The translations under genes and the position numbers were made by a program. DNA of 64,000 bases, from NCBI GenBank assembly GCA_951217055.1, contig OX578276.1:114374313-114438312 (forward strand), in the 5' to 3' direction. Numbering within the stretch: position 1 is the first letter of the stretch; each line of letters starts with the position of its first letter. Positions 11,371 through 23,586 of this stretch are shown one piece after another. The notes below the pieces were generated by a model. The model ran no database searches. It worked only from the letters and a program-made list of their open reading frames with translations, and was not told the DNA's origin. Source of the stretch: Gerris lacustris. Taxonomy: Eukaryota > Arthropoda > Insecta > Hemiptera > Gerridae.

Positions 11371-13249
11371 AAAAGGTTGAAAATATTAATATTAAAAAAA
11401 TAAAAAAGTTTAAGAAGCCTCTGTAGGCCAAGGAACTACACTAGATTTAAATTAAATAATATCTTTGTTTGTGGTGAATCATGATCTTTTGTGGAGTCCT
11501 TATAAAGAAGAACCTTGTCCATTTCCTGCTATACATTCCATTCAAAACGGGATTTATATTATTATTTAATAAAGTACATACAGCACTTCTGTCAGTATCC
11601 CCTGTTACCATAATTTATTTCACCAGAAAATAAACTTTCTTGCATCATCAGAGATGATAGTGTAATGTCAGAGGTCGCTGACCAGAAAAAAGTGTGTTTA
11701 GTGTTACTTGTAGGAAGGTTAGTTTGGCTGGTTTCCAATCATGCAGGATCTCATCTTGATCCTGCCTCAAACAACCTCAAGTTCTTTGCACTCTTATTAC
11801 ACTCATACTGTGGAAGTATTACCTAAGATGTAAGTTAAAACGTATACCCTATTATATGAAGTAGCCTTTTCTCTTAAAGGAGGTATTAACTTAATATCGA
11901 TCAAGTACTTTATAGGTATAATCATAGAAATCTCCGATCTTCTACACTGATTACAGCGATTCGTGGAGTTCAAAAATGAATAAGCCATTCTATTCTTAAC
12001 AAGCTCAAGGGGATTTCGAAGATATAAGGTGCAAGATTGTATTTCATTCTTCACTTTTATCTTTCAAAAGTCAATTGATCTTAAGTGTGATTCTCCGGCA
12101 TGTCTTGATTTATTTCCTTTTACACATACAGACGATTTATAAGATTTCATTAAATATTTCTTACCTTTCTTCTAAGGAAGAGTGCTCAGTTAAATTAATG
12201 GCCAAAATGTATTTGAGTTGAGATGAGTACACTATACACTGGTAACGTTTGAGAGATATATTTTAAACCAAATATACACAATGTCCATCAAAAATATGAG
12301 AATGAGTACTAAAGCAACGCATTGCATACAAATGTCTATCTTGTATGATACCATGCATATAGATTATAGTTACTGTACTTGAATTCGAAGAAATAAAGAT
12401 GTAATGTATTATAGAATATATTATTATAAACTGTGTAAGTTATTTTTTTTTTGTTACAATTGCAATTTACTTTAACATTCATGATAGAATATATTCCTAA
12501 AATGGATATTTAACAAGTTATACTGAATTATTTATTATTTCCTACAGTGTACATGTAATAATTTAATACATATTTTCAACCTCTGGCCAAGACATAATAT
12601 TTTAATGTAGTAACCTCACATCCAGTTGATTAATTGAGAAGGGGAGTGCGAGATTTTTTTTTGAAAGATTGAATAACGGAGCTATAAAATCCTCGTTGTC
12701 TCTTCCCTCTTCTAGTGAATTATTGTTGGACGATACTGATAAGATTTAGCTTGACTTAAATAATGATACTTAAAGAAAGTGCACTGGCCTCTTTCAAGGC
12801 CTCTTTTCATAAACTTAACAAGTTATAAAAGTCTGTTTGAAATTTTTTAATAATATGTATATACCAATTAATAATACCAATCTAATTTGTTTGGCCTATT
12901 TTTCAATTAATTATCTTTTAGATTCAGGCATATAAGGTTAAATGTATAACATATTTCGTATTGATTCTAAACCCTCCTAAATACTTATATGTTAAATAAT
13001 ATTAGGTCATCACTGTGATTATGTTATTATGATCAAGATCATAACTATGATGTTTACAGTTAAGAGGTAAGGAGTAGCTTGCCTCCTTCTTCCTATCTAT
13101 TAGTTAGTAGGGAAAGAGATCTTATATCTTGTCATCAACTTGATCTCTCTCTCTTATACTCTCACTCTCTTTCATATCTCTCTATTCCCCATCCATCGAA
13201 TTAGAGTATCAATTTATGAAAATTTAAACACTAATTTTTAAACAATATT
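11371..13249. other. Non-coding stretch, nothing assigned
   Basis: AT-rich with a slightly less AT-rich patch at 11430-11800 and a CT-rich tract at about 13140-13195. A minus-strand ORF of 83 codons at 11803-12054 has no recognisable motif and no flanking splice or promoter signals that I trust. Confidence 0.45.
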
Positions 13250-13777
13250 GCTTCCGAGCTTACCGAAGGTAACGGAAGCTATGTGATCGTTCCTGTAAAC
13301 GAAACATTTTTATGTCTCCTATTTAAAAAATTCCAAGACAGAAATCCGATTCAAACATCGGGGGACATTTTTGGTTCTGTGTTTTCTTTCGGTCTGTCGG
13401 TCAATTTTTGTGCACCAAAATAATTATCTACATAATTACTCTTCTGCTTACCATGAAATTTGGATTGGCCTATTGGCCCATAGCACACGAACACACATAT
13501 TTTTGGATCTACAACTTCAACATTACGAATCTAATTTCTATGGAATTTGGACAGTTTGTCGAAAGTAGCCCGTGGATACCCCTACATTAATTTCAAGTGT
13601 CTGAGCTTTTTAAATTTTGTTATGTTGATATTTTAATTCATAAAGGAAAAATTTACACAGATTTATAAAACCGTGAGAAATTAAAGAATTTTGACAATAA
13701 TAGGTTTTAAATGCATTAAACCATTAAAGAATACGATATAGGAACCGAGGGAGCTATGTGACACACAAATTGGCAGA
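13250..13777 (+). repeat. Dispersed repeat family A, copy
   Basis: Begins with the intact hairpin GCTTCCGAGCTTACCGAAGG, continuing GTAACGGAAGC, and ends with CTATGTGACACACAAATTGG, CAGAC. The two ends define the family boundaries well. The overlapping ORFs at 13371-13590 are repeat sequence. Confidence 0.75.
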
Positions 13778-15383
13778 CATTTCATGTTTTTCATCATAAA
13801 ATTTCGTTTTTCTCTTAAACGGTCCACGTTAGAGCTTTTGACCAGAAGTACCTTTTTTTGTGTAGAAAACATTGGTGTTTTAAAATGTGCTTTCAGAATG
13901 CCAATATTTCCAATGACATAGAAATTAGGGGCAAAAAAAACTTAGTAACCAATAAATCTCCTTCACTGGCATATGTAATAAATTGATTTTTCGCACAAAA
14001 AGTAACTTAGTGATAGCATGTGTACAAATGCTGAGTTTACCCAAGGAATCACACCCTTCATTTTCTGACTCATGTTTGAAACGGCGCGGATATTTACACA
14101 AATATATATACTTATTTTTTGCCATGCTGTAATTCTATAAATTCCCACAGATAACTATTAAATTATTGTTTGTTCATTATGAATACGTAATTCCTCTGAC
14201 AATTAATATAGATTGCTTATTGCTAAGAGGTAGTGGGAGAGAGAGCAATCCGTGAAATTTCTATTCTGAGAAGCATTTTCCAATATGAGCAATATACACT
14301 CCTTAAGCGTTTACTCCGTGAAAATTGACTCTTTCACGCTTGTAATGTTCTAATTCATGTTTCTCATATTGCAATATATATATCTATGGATCCTTATACG
14401 AATACGCTAGTTTATTTTTGAACATCACACTGAGTAGGCGAGTTACTAGTAAATACGATAATTGCTACTGTCTCTTTTTATTTTATTACATGCAATCTCT
14501 ATAGTTTACTGGCATGCAAACTATTTAAAAGTGCGTGTTAAATTTGAAAATGAGGCAATAGCCAATAATGGAATATGTCAAGTAACGTGTTACGAAAACT
14601 GAAAATATGATGCAGATTTCATGGTGTCTATGTAAATTCAATATCTTAAATACCTTCGAACATTATGAGATGGGACTTCAAATGAGCAATTTGAAAACTC
14701 TATTTTTTCAAAATAGATTACATAACTTTCTCAGCATTACATGTTTCTACTTCATACTAATGAAAACTGTGTGTGAATCTGACGAAATCTTACGCATGCG
14801 CTTTTATTAGTTTTTTTATGTCCATTATATAAATAGTTTTGGTTAGCTATTTGTTCTTGAAGGCCACCATATGGCCACCAGCTTCTGTCGGCTATATTAT
14901 ATTACATGTGTGTCTAACATTGGGTACATTTATATTAAGAATTGATTAAGGATTATTTTTTTAATAAATTAATCTCCTAAAATACGAGTATCTTTCAATA
15001 AAATAGACAATTTTGTAGTTAGCAATTATACATTTTTTATACATTACGCTAATTTATAATTTGGATTGTATTGCTTTAATAAATATTATTTATTATGTTT
15101 ACATGTAAATGGTCCTTTTTATTTCTATCTGAAGAACCTACTCTTCGAGTGGCATATATTTTGAATATGATAAGCTATTCACTTGTTATTAGTTAGTTAC
15201 ATAACTTAAAGTACATTGTTATTGCCTGAGAATGATTTACCTTAATTCTCGACGATAATCAACTTCTTAGGGTAGATTTTTAGATTATCCTTAACACTTA
15301 ACATAAACACATACGATATGTTTGATGTATTAGACGCATGTAATTACATACTATTATACATTAACAAATATTATTAATGATAA
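13778..15383. other. AT-rich non-coding stretch
   Basis: No supported gene, repeat end or RNA. Short ORFs at 13681-14148 (minus) and 14607-14810 (plus) have no recognised domain. Confidence 0.45.
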
Positions 15384-16805
15384 AATAAGGGACCTACAGC
15401 CAAGAGTACTTCACTTGATCTACTCTGCAATGGTAAGGCCAGTGCTTTCCTACACATTTATTGTCTGGTGGCCAAGACTGTCTGTTGCTACCTCCAAACG
15501 GTCACTAGAACATCTTCAAAGGACAGCTTGCTTAGGAATTCTCGGAAGCAATGAGGACAGCGCCAACTCTAGCATTAGAAGTTTTACCAGGCCTTCCCCC
15601 TCTTGATCTGTTTCTTCGATATGAAGCCATGATGACAGCATATCGACTCCATTGTGTGGGCCTGTGGCAAGGCTATAACAACCACATAGGACATGAAGCT
15701 GTCTGGCAGTCTCTGATGGAGAAGTGCCCTGCAGCGGCAATGATACAGAATTATACTGTACCACATTGGAACTTCAGTATTACCTGGAATTATTCTTCTC
15801 CTTCTAAGGAGGACTGGAGGCAGGGCAATGAAAATGTCCCCCAACCTATGAAGGATGTTTGGTTTACTGATAGTTCTTTTTTGGAAGGACTATCGGGGGC
15901 TGGTATATTTTGCTCCGACCCTCTACAAGAGATTAGTATAAGCTTAGGTAAGTTCTCTACAGTCTTCCAAGCTGAGATCAATGCAATCCTGGCTTGCTGT
16001 TAAGTGATTCCGAGTAAGAATGAGTCATGAAAACAGATTTACATCTGCTCGGACAGTCAGGTGGCGATTAAGTCTTTGGCTATTCCGAGATGCACTTCTA
16101 AATTAGTGACAGATTGCAAGAAATTTCTTAATGATCTGACAAGAAAGAATGCTGTCCACCTAGTATGGGTTCCAGGACATGAATGAAGGGAATGAATCGG
16201 CAGATCAACTGTCTAGGCAAGGTTCCAGCGTAATTCCTTCTGTCCCGAAACCAGTGGTAGGTATATCTCGCTGCGTTGTGAGGACCGCTTTAAAGAAGTC
16301 TTTGTAAAGAGATTTTCAAAGAACCTGGGAAAATGCTCCCAGAATGAGAATGTCCAAGTTGTTTATTTCAGGACCACCTCATAAAGTTACTAAAACACTA
16401 TTGGCCCTTAACAGGGGCACTTGTCATCTTATGACTAATTTATAACCAGTCACTGTCGTCTAAACAGACACTTGCAGCTGCTAGGCTTGGTTAAAAGTCC
16501 CACCTGCGTCGGCTGCGTGGAGAGGAAGATGAAACTCCTATTCACCTACTAAGCTGCTGCCCGCAGCGTTGGCTCGTCTGAGATGGCAAACCTTTGGATT
16601 ACCTATTCTTCCCTTAGAGGAGTTTAAGGGACTGGCTCTGAACAGACTCCTGACGTTTTGTGAGTCTGTCAGTCTGCTCAGACTATAAAAGAATCAGGGA
16701 TAGAATTCTTCACTATCCCGGGTTTGCTCAATGGACCCACCTAGGAGGTTTATGTCTCTGGGATTTAAACCCCCCCAGAAAAAAACTAAAAAAAAAAAAA
16801 AAAAT
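15384..16805 (+). mobile_element. 5'-truncated LINE with RNase H domain and poly-A tail
   Basis: The 3' part of a non-LTR retrotransposon: the end of the reverse transcriptase, then RNase H, then a 3' UTR and an A-rich tail at about 16784-16804. The 5' end is missing, as is usual for LINE insertions. Flanks contain a loose GATAAA match that might be part of a target duplication. RNase H places it among I/LOA-like clades and not classic Jockey; the exact clade cannot be set by eye. Confidence 0.8.
15400..16560 (+). pseudogene. LINE ORF2 C-terminal remnant (RT thumb, RNase H, CCHC-type end)
   Basis: The frame at 15403-15550 encodes the RT 'thumb' signature YSAMVRPVLSY and HLQRTACLGILG. A frame change moves to 15551-16003 (150 codons) with LEVLPGLPPLDLF and then the RNase H start WFTDSSFLEGLSGAGIF, where the usual TDGS is TDSS. 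A stop at 16003 and later shifts break the rest, but DSQVAIKSLA and the RNase H hallmark WVPGHE plus ADQL follow at about 16050-16215. A Cys/His element (CVGC, then HLL-CC) near 16505-16560 resembles the C-terminal zinc motif of these ORF2 proteins. Dead: several frameshifts and stops. Confidence 0.8.
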
Positions 16806-16929
16806 TAGATAAATCTTACTTGAGTAAGATTAGGAACCTACACTTATAATCATACTAGCCGTTCTCGGCTGACCTATGGTCAGCCTGCGTCCGTCTAGTG
16901 GCCAGGTAGGTTTATGCCAGGTATATGAT

Positions 16930-17400
16930 AATAGTATCTGATTAAATCCAATATGGCGGGCATATGTTGAAGTGATAGTAACTTCAATTTTCTTCTTTAG
17001 CTACCATAAGTCTATGTACCAAATTTCAGATCTTTAGGTCCACTGGAAGCTGAGATAATAGTGTTAATAAATCCAAGATGGTGGCTATAATTCATATGTC
17101 CCATATGTTGCCATATGTTGAAGTGAAAGTACCTTTAATATTTGTTTAGCTGCGATAAGACTATATACCAAAATTCAGATCTCTAGGACTACTAGAAGCA
17201 GAGATAATAGATTGTGAATAAATTCAAGATGGCGGCTATTATTCAATATGGTGGCCATATATTGAAATCAAAATGGCCGCACTTTTCTATTTATGGTACA
17301 CTCTATCTATGTACCAAATTTCAAATCTCTATGTCAATGGGAAGTAGGAGAATTAGTGATGAGTCAGTCAGTCACTGTCACTCTTAGTTTTAGGTTTCTG
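16930..17400. repeat. Tandem repeat, about 147-bp unit, three diverged copies
   Basis: The phrase ACCAAATTTCAGATCT (with variants) recurs at about 17018, 17167 and 17313, spaced 149 and 146 bp. Each copy also carries a CCAAGATGGCGGC-type phrase and GAAGCAGAGATAATAG. Copies are diverged. No coding frame. Confidence 0.65.
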
Positions 17401-17469
17401 TTCAAAGTTCGAAAAGAAACCTTATAATATGACTGCTCTGTCTGTCCATTGGTGTCCGTTGGCATGTTT

Positions 17470-18200
17470 CAATTCATAAACTAGGCATCGCGTGGCTCTA
17501 TCATTGAAGCGAGCGTATAGTAATAAATATGTATTGATTATTGAAAAAATAGATAATCATGAATCATGATGAGTTGATAGATAATGGGTATAGTAGTAGT
17601 ACAGTGGCTTGTAGTAAGGGAACCACCCCGCATTCTTACTATTCCTCTAACCACACATCTCCTTTTCAATTATTATAAAATGTATTTCTTTGCTACAAAA
17701 AAACTAGTGCATGTATCAAATTGAGATTTTGCATGCCTGTTGCAATTGTGCATTAGATGGTGTATATGAAATTTTATCAAAATCGTTACGTTAGAACGTA
17801 AGATATCGGTAGAAAGGTTGTTTTCTCTATTATAAACGTTTAGGCCCGCTTTAATAGTTTTCGCGATCTTTATTAATGCATAGCAGTGTCGCTGTTGGTT
17901 TTACTAAAAAATGTTATTTGAAAAAAATGTTCGTCTCATCGAATAGATGATGATAGAATCTTTTCCCGTCCTGAAATTCCAATTTAATTTTTGTACCTCT
18001 TGTTTACGCGAGCGTTGCGCGTGAACTCTTGGACGGATCACGCTGTCCAACGAACTTAGCCTGAGTATTAGTTAGAGGATCATGTATACCAAATTTCAAC
18101 TAAATCGGTCAACTTTTACTCAAGTTACAGACAGACAAGATGCATAGTTTGTTGAATGTAAGAAGCTCACTTACGCTCGCTTCAACTATTTAAGCTAGGA
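17470..18200 (+). repeat. Dispersed repeat family B, copy 2
   Basis: Runs from GGCTCTATCATTGAAGCGA through TTTCCCGTCCTGAAATTCC and GCGAGCGTTGCGCGTGAACT to GATGCATAGTTTGTTGAATG. Best aligned to the copy at 47220-47945, in the same order and orientation. Non-coding. Confidence 0.7.
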
Positions 18201-18545
18201 ACATGAAATTCTCCACACAGGTGCATCTCGGCCTCGGCATTTATGAAAATTGGACACATTTTGGAGTTTTTACACTTAATCTTTTCAAAAACTGCGGTGT
18301 GACGAAACAAAATGTTATTTAGTCTCCATTACATGTTACATATCATTTTAAAAATTGAAATTTTTTTTCATAAATTCATTTTCAAAAGAAAATGAATATG
18401 CAACTATTAAAATATTACACTTAATAATTTTAATGTAATCATACAGAAACCGGCGATTATCGCCTTATTAGCGCGATTAGCGCGCCTCCCTAACGTGAAC
18501 CTTATTTGTTTATACTATCTATCAAAATTGTTTTGATTTTTCTTT

Positions 18546-18752
18546 CGCGCTTACCAAAAGTGACGGAAGCTATGCCATCAATCTGAAGAACGAACATTTT
18601 ATAAGTCTCCGATTCTAAAAATTCCAAGACAGAAATCTGTTTCAGACATCAGACATCTGTTTCCAACATATTATTTTAAAATCTACTCTGCCTATTAAAT
18701 TAGAATTTTGATGCTAGGTCATAATTAGTTATGTGCCACACTAATTGGCAGA
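18546..18752 (+). repeat. Dispersed repeat family A, internally deleted copy
   Basis: Has both family ends (TTACC...GGAAGCTATG and GTGCCACACTAATTGGCA) but only about 207 bp, so the middle is missing. Confidence 0.65.
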
Positions 18753-18755
18753 GCT

Positions 18756-18860
18756 CATTTTTATAGCCTGTCCTTCGGATCGGAGGCTAACCTCATCACT
18801 CTTCAGTTAATTTCCATTTTGCTGCCTAGTTATATAAATAACTATTAAGTTTCTACATAA
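18756..18860 (-). repeat. Short dispersed repeat (family I), copy 1
   Basis: Matches 40145-40265 in reverse complement: CGGAGGCTAACCTCATCACT and CATTTTGCTGCCTAGTTA correspond to blocks there. The end is palindromic (TTAGCCTC / GAGGCTA). Confidence 0.5.
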
Positions 18861-21568
18861 AATATAAAAATAAACGAAAAAGGATCTAAATAAATTTAGT
18901 CTTTATGTTGGGGAAACCCATGGTTTATCTGCTGCTCCCTAGACAAAATTGCCTTTTAAAGCTAATGGGGTCAAACACATAACAAGGTGTTCTTCGCAAC
19001 ATACTCTTTAAAAAAAATTGTAAGACAGTTTATTAGCTATGATTCCCACCTATGGAAGAATGTAATATTATACTCTTAGAAATACTTGTTACGCCTAAAT
19101 TATTTAAAGAAGGTTGTTTCATTGTAAGAGCCTAAAGAGAAGACGGTCAATCAACTAAATTGGTATAGCCTATTTTATAAATAAAATTCTATTAAATACT
19201 ATTTTAACTTATACAGTAAATCATTGCCTTTAAACCAATCTATGATTAAATCGTGATTAAAAATACCTCTTTACATTGTGAAGAAATTCAATCCTGTCTT
19301 TAAAATAGCTTTGTTGAAAATAAATTAATAAGCTGATTAATTTTATCAATTTATTTTAAAATGTACATCTAACAATAATATAGCTATCAGTTACGGAGTT
19401 AGATGATTACTATTTTTACAACTTGTATAACATACATTTTGTATAGACTTATTGTATCTTTAGAATAAGTAGCGTATAAGCACATCAAAGGTTGTGAGGT
19501 AACAGGTTTAACTACGTATTATTTACACCTATAGATGTAATTCCACGAGTTTACTAATTTAATTATTTGAGCTGGCACCTTTTTAGTCATGAAATATATT
19601 CAATTTTAAACATCTTCAGGCCTCTAATTGAATTCCGATAATATTTTAGTTATAGTTATTATAATATAGCAGTTATTCTGAATTTCGATCGCATTTATAG
19701 TTTCAACACGAGGAGTTGGAGAATTATTTTTTTAATTTACATATTTATAGTAAAATGTGTAACTTGCTTTTTGTAAATAACCAAATTCTCTTAAAAGAAT
19801 CCACTCTTTGCTCACTTGTTACAGTTCACTTTTTAGTAACTCCGCTGTTATAATATATATAAAAAAAATCGGGGTATAACTCTTTCTCATAAATACATTG
19901 TAAGACTCAATTTAAATCCCCTAATATCTAATTTTATCAATTTTTTCCAAACATATTTAAAAAGTCTTTAACAGGTGATTTTTTACAGTTTAACATCGAT
20001 TTTATAAATTAAAACATTTTCATCAATATCTCAGAAATAAATTTTTCAAAGATTGTATTATTATTATTATTATTTATTTATTTTTTTTAATTAAAACCGT
20101 TTTTGAGTTTTTGTTTCGGATTTTTTATGGGTGGTGCCCCAAAATTTATTAAGAAAATTCATACATCAATTTCGCTTCGGGGTATGATTTTCTAAACAAG
20201 TATTCCAAATTTCGTTGAAATCAGCCTGGTAGTTTAAGCACAGACGAGTGACTATAGGCTATAGACTAGAGGCTTTAAAAAAAAATACTTTTTTGGACTT
20301 GGAGTTCTCAAAACGTGTATATCCATCAAAATCTCAATATTGAATTCTCCTCTCAACACAATATTTTCTCTCTACTTAAACTACCTTATATGAGAAAGTA
20401 AAAATAATAATATTAAAATTTGTATACTTAATTAAAATCTAGTCAATTAAATATTGATGAAATTATTAAGTTATTATTAAATTTAACCACGAAATCGTAT
20501 TCAAGCTAACAAATGGTTTCTTACGAATGTCTAAGTATAACGGTCTATTTCTTAGATGTGTGCTTCTTTCAAGTACTTCCACAGCTTCCTCCCCTCATAA
20601 GAGACCTGGCAGTTGCTCAAACTACGAGAAAGTTTAATTAATACGTGTAAGTGTTAAACCATTTTAAGAGAATCACATTAACATTGTTATACTAAAAGTT
20701 AGAATGCAAAACAACTTATTCCTCGATTCAGATGCTTTACATCTTCCAATTATAATTCAATTACTTGAAATCTCATCAAGAGACTCGAGTAAATTGATAA
20801 TTCCAAACCTTTCTTAAGAAACTTTTAAGATTCGTTAAAGTTCACCTACTCTAAATGAACTTAGGTTTGAATATGAACATCGTTACTGCTCTGCGGATTG
20901 AGTATTACCTCAGGAATTGCGACATAGTTATAAATTAAATTTAGTTGAAGCATTAGATTACAGTACCTTGTCACTTCATCATTAATTCTCCACATTACTT
21001 GGTGATTCAAAACGCCTTTAATATATCTTATGTAATTATCTAAACTTTTTTCAATTTAAATTTAACACAAATTTTGAATGGGGTATAATTATGCAAATTC
21101 TATTAGGACAACAATGATACAGAGTCTTAAGAAATGTGAAGAGCTCAAACCAACTACAATACATATTAAAAACCTCTTATATAATCGAAAAAATCTAGTA
21201 GAAGAAGCTTGAATTGGATTACAAATAAAATCAGCCAAGGCAAATATTTAATTGAGGCAGGTTACGATCATTATAACACTAGTTTATGTCAGTAAACTGT
21301 TGATGGAATTGGCATGTAACAGTATGTTTACTTCATTTGAAATCCAACACCTACTCTCATATAAAGGATACAATTTACGTATTCATCTTCAGCATTTCTC
21401 CTTATGACAATTTATACCGGAGCATTCGGAACCAAAATTAGTGGCTGCAAATTTAAATCACGTTAGAAGCAAAAATTGTTAATTTATTTTGGCTCTCTAA
21501 AGCTAAGATATTTAGGAGAAGTAGATATAATAATAGTGTTGCCATGTATGTGCTTTGAGTACGCACAA
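18861..21568. other. AT-rich non-coding stretch
   Basis: No gene seen. About 20150-20405 is a second copy of the repeat at 1480-1670 (shared end ATATGAGAAAGTAAAAA). A short TTA/TTT simple repeat lies near 20058-20090. Confidence 0.45.
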
Positions 21569-21991
21569 AGGGTCCGTAGGCAATTTAACCAATCGGTTGA
21601 GTTCGGTAACCAGCCTTATTGGCCATGCCATTTCAAGATGGAGGCCATTTAAAAAGTTTGTTTCAGCCATAAAGTTTGAACCATTTATTATAATTGCATG
21701 AAAGAAACGCCTTTGAATATATGTTTGCCGTACAAACACAATGTTACTGCTCCAAACTGTAGCTATAAACACGTCAAAGATATATATTTGTAAAACATGT
21801 TTTGGGGGGAGCCGAACATTTTCTACTTAAAAACTATGTGACTTATAAATTACTTAAAACGGGATTTTCTTTGATTTGTAGAAAAATTGAGGAGGGGGAG
21901 CACAAAAAGCTATTATTAAGTATCGGGTGCTATAAGAACAAACAGAAAGACAATGAAAATTTTAAAGGTCCTCGTTTTGCCTACGTAACCT
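21569..21991. mobile_element. Non-autonomous TIR element, family of 8072-8747, 423 bp
   Basis: Left end AGGGTCCGTAGGC is identical to the 8072 element. The right end, reverse-complemented, is AGGTTACGTAGGC (3 of 13 changed), preceded by the same GGTCCTCGTTTTGCCTAC phrase. No transposase; overlapping ORFs are repeat DNA. Confidence 0.65.
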
Positions 21992-22429
21992 AACAAAGAA
22001 AAAAAGTAGTAAATTATATTGTTCATTGTGGAACTACAAAAACTAAGGTTCCTATTAATGAAATAATATTCATAATTGTTGTACCTACTTTTTGCCGTCT
22101 CATTTATTTCTCCGATCAAACAACAACATTGTAATATTGAACTGCAGGGGATTTGACTTTTTCTACGTAAAGTCTAACATGTAATTCGAACTCCTAAGAT
22201 AATATAATATGTCGGTGTAGTATAAGTATATATCTTGATCCGGCCAGATCTCCAAAGTTGTACTTTTTAAATGACCATAAAGAAGTGCAAACTGGTCTGT
22301 TTAAAAATTCCCTTTTACCCACCCTAAAATATGGTAGAACAAATATGTTTGTATTACAATAAAAAATTAAATAATTATTGTCCCATACTATTAGCACTAA
22401 ACTTTCTTATACACACAATTACATCGTTT
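21992..22429. other. Non-coding flank of the Ty3 element
   Basis: Nothing recognised; the 3' flank beyond 27298 continues this locus after removing the insertion. Confidence 0.45.
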
Positions 22430-22564
22430 TGTAGTGTATTTGTTTGTGACATTGATTGTTTGACATTAGTTTATTGTTTTTTGACTTGAGTTAATAAAAG
22501 ATTTAGACTTCTTGCAGTTAGCCGGATTTCTTAATAATATATAATATACGTTCGCGACGCTACA
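22430..22564 (+). repeat. 5' LTR (135 bp)
   Basis: Starts TGTAGTG and ends GACGCTACA. Contains an AATAAAA polyadenylation-type signal in TTAATAAAAGATTT. Very short for a Ty3/gypsy LTR. Differs from the 3' LTR only at TGTATTTG versus TGTATTTA. Confidence 0.95.
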
Positions 22565-22566
22565 TT

Positions 22567-22580
22567 TGGTGGCAGCGGTG
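22567..22580 (+). promoter_or_regulatory. Primer binding site, tRNA-Leu type
   Basis: TGGTGGCAGCGGTG starts two bases after the LTR. It is complementary to the 3' end of a eukaryotic tRNA-Leu (AAG/UAG class, ending CACCGCTGCCA plus CCA), recalled from known tRNA sequences. It primes minus-strand DNA synthesis. Confidence 0.8.
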
Positions 22581-22587
22581 AGGAAAA

Positions 22588-23586
22588 ATGCCTCCGAAAA
22601 GGAAAGAAAAAAACCGTCGACCGACATCGGAAGAAGATGAAGATAGACGTGACATTGATGAAGATAGTGAAATTATGAGGAAACCCGTCGTACAACCAAA
22701 AGAATTCAACGCAGGCTTATCTTGGCAAGAGTATTTGTTATATTTTAATAATATTAGTAGCCTTAATGGCTGGTCGGATAGGGCAAAAGCCAAATTTTTG
22801 GCTGTATGTTTGACAGGGGAATATCTTGACATTTATAATGCATTGCCGGACGAAATAAAGAATAATTATAAATTAATTTGTTCGTCTTTGACGGATAAAA
22901 TCGACCCCCCTCAACGAAGGGAATTAAAAAAGGATGCCTTCAATAGTCGAAAACAAATTAAAGGCGAAGGCCTACAAACATTTGCAACTAATTTAGGGAA
23001 ACTGTGTAGGGAAGCATTTCCTGAGTCGAGGGGTCCCCTAAAGGATGAACTGCTAAAATATCGATTTTTAGTAGGTATATTAGATAAACATGTCAGGCTT
23101 CAGGTAGCACTCTCAAGGCCGAATTCATTTGAATCGGCAGTTACCAGAGCTTTAGAGGTAGAAACAATGCTAGCTATCCATGGACCAGCTGCGGAGGTCG
23201 TAAGTGCTATTAATGACCAACGTTCAATATCAGGTAGGGCAGAACATAACAAATTGCATACTACTCCCTCCTTAGATCATGGTATAGCCGAAATAGTCCA
23301 AGAACAATCTAATATTCTTAAACATTTAACAGAAGCAGTGGCTAACCTGACTAGTCAATTAAAAAACAACCAACATGACCAAAGGAAGGGCTGTCTCGGT
23401 TTTGGAGGTTCAGGTCGTATTGGAGGCCGAGTAACCGGTTTTCAGGAGGGGGAAGACTCGAATAGCCAAATGACCAGAACTTTACCTGTTATTCGTAATA
23501 AGGAGTTGACATGCTGGGGGTGTGGAGAAAAGGGGCACCCTTTTAGGCTATGTCCGGACAAAGCTGGTACAAGTAAGGGAAACTGA
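22588..23586 (+). CDS. gag: Ty3/gypsy gag (capsid/nucleocapsid), 332 aa
   Basis: Structural polyprotein that packages element RNA into virus-like particles in the cytoplasm. It starts at the first ATG after the primer site (GAGGAAAAATG). The N-terminus is basic, then acidic. The central part (about residues 45-200) has the helical, Trp/Leu-rich look of a retrotransposon capsid (for example GLSWQEYLLYFNNI). A single CCHC zinc knuckle, CWGCGEKGHPFRLC, sits at residues 309-322, just before the stop. The frame is intact. The last sense codons contain the GGGAAAC slippery site, so a fraction of ribosomes should continue into pol in the -1 frame. The minus-strand ORF over its start is a shadow. Confidence 0.95.
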   Translation: MPPKRKEKNRRPTSEEDEDRRDIDEDSEIMRKPVVQPKEFNAGLSWQEYLLYFNNISSLNGWSDRAKAKFLAVCLTGEYLDIYNALPDEIKNNYKLICSSLTDKIDPPQRRELKKDAFNSRKQIKGEGLQTFATNLGKLCREAFPESRGPLKDELLKYRFLVGILDKHVRLQVALSRPNSFESAVTRALEVETMLAIHGPAAEVVSAINDQRSISGRAEHNKLHTTPSLDHGIAEIVQEQSNILKHLTEAVANLTSQLKNNQHDQRKGCLGFGGSGRIGGRVTGFQEGEDSNSQMTRTLPVIRNKELTCWGCGEKGHPFRLCPDKAGTSKGN

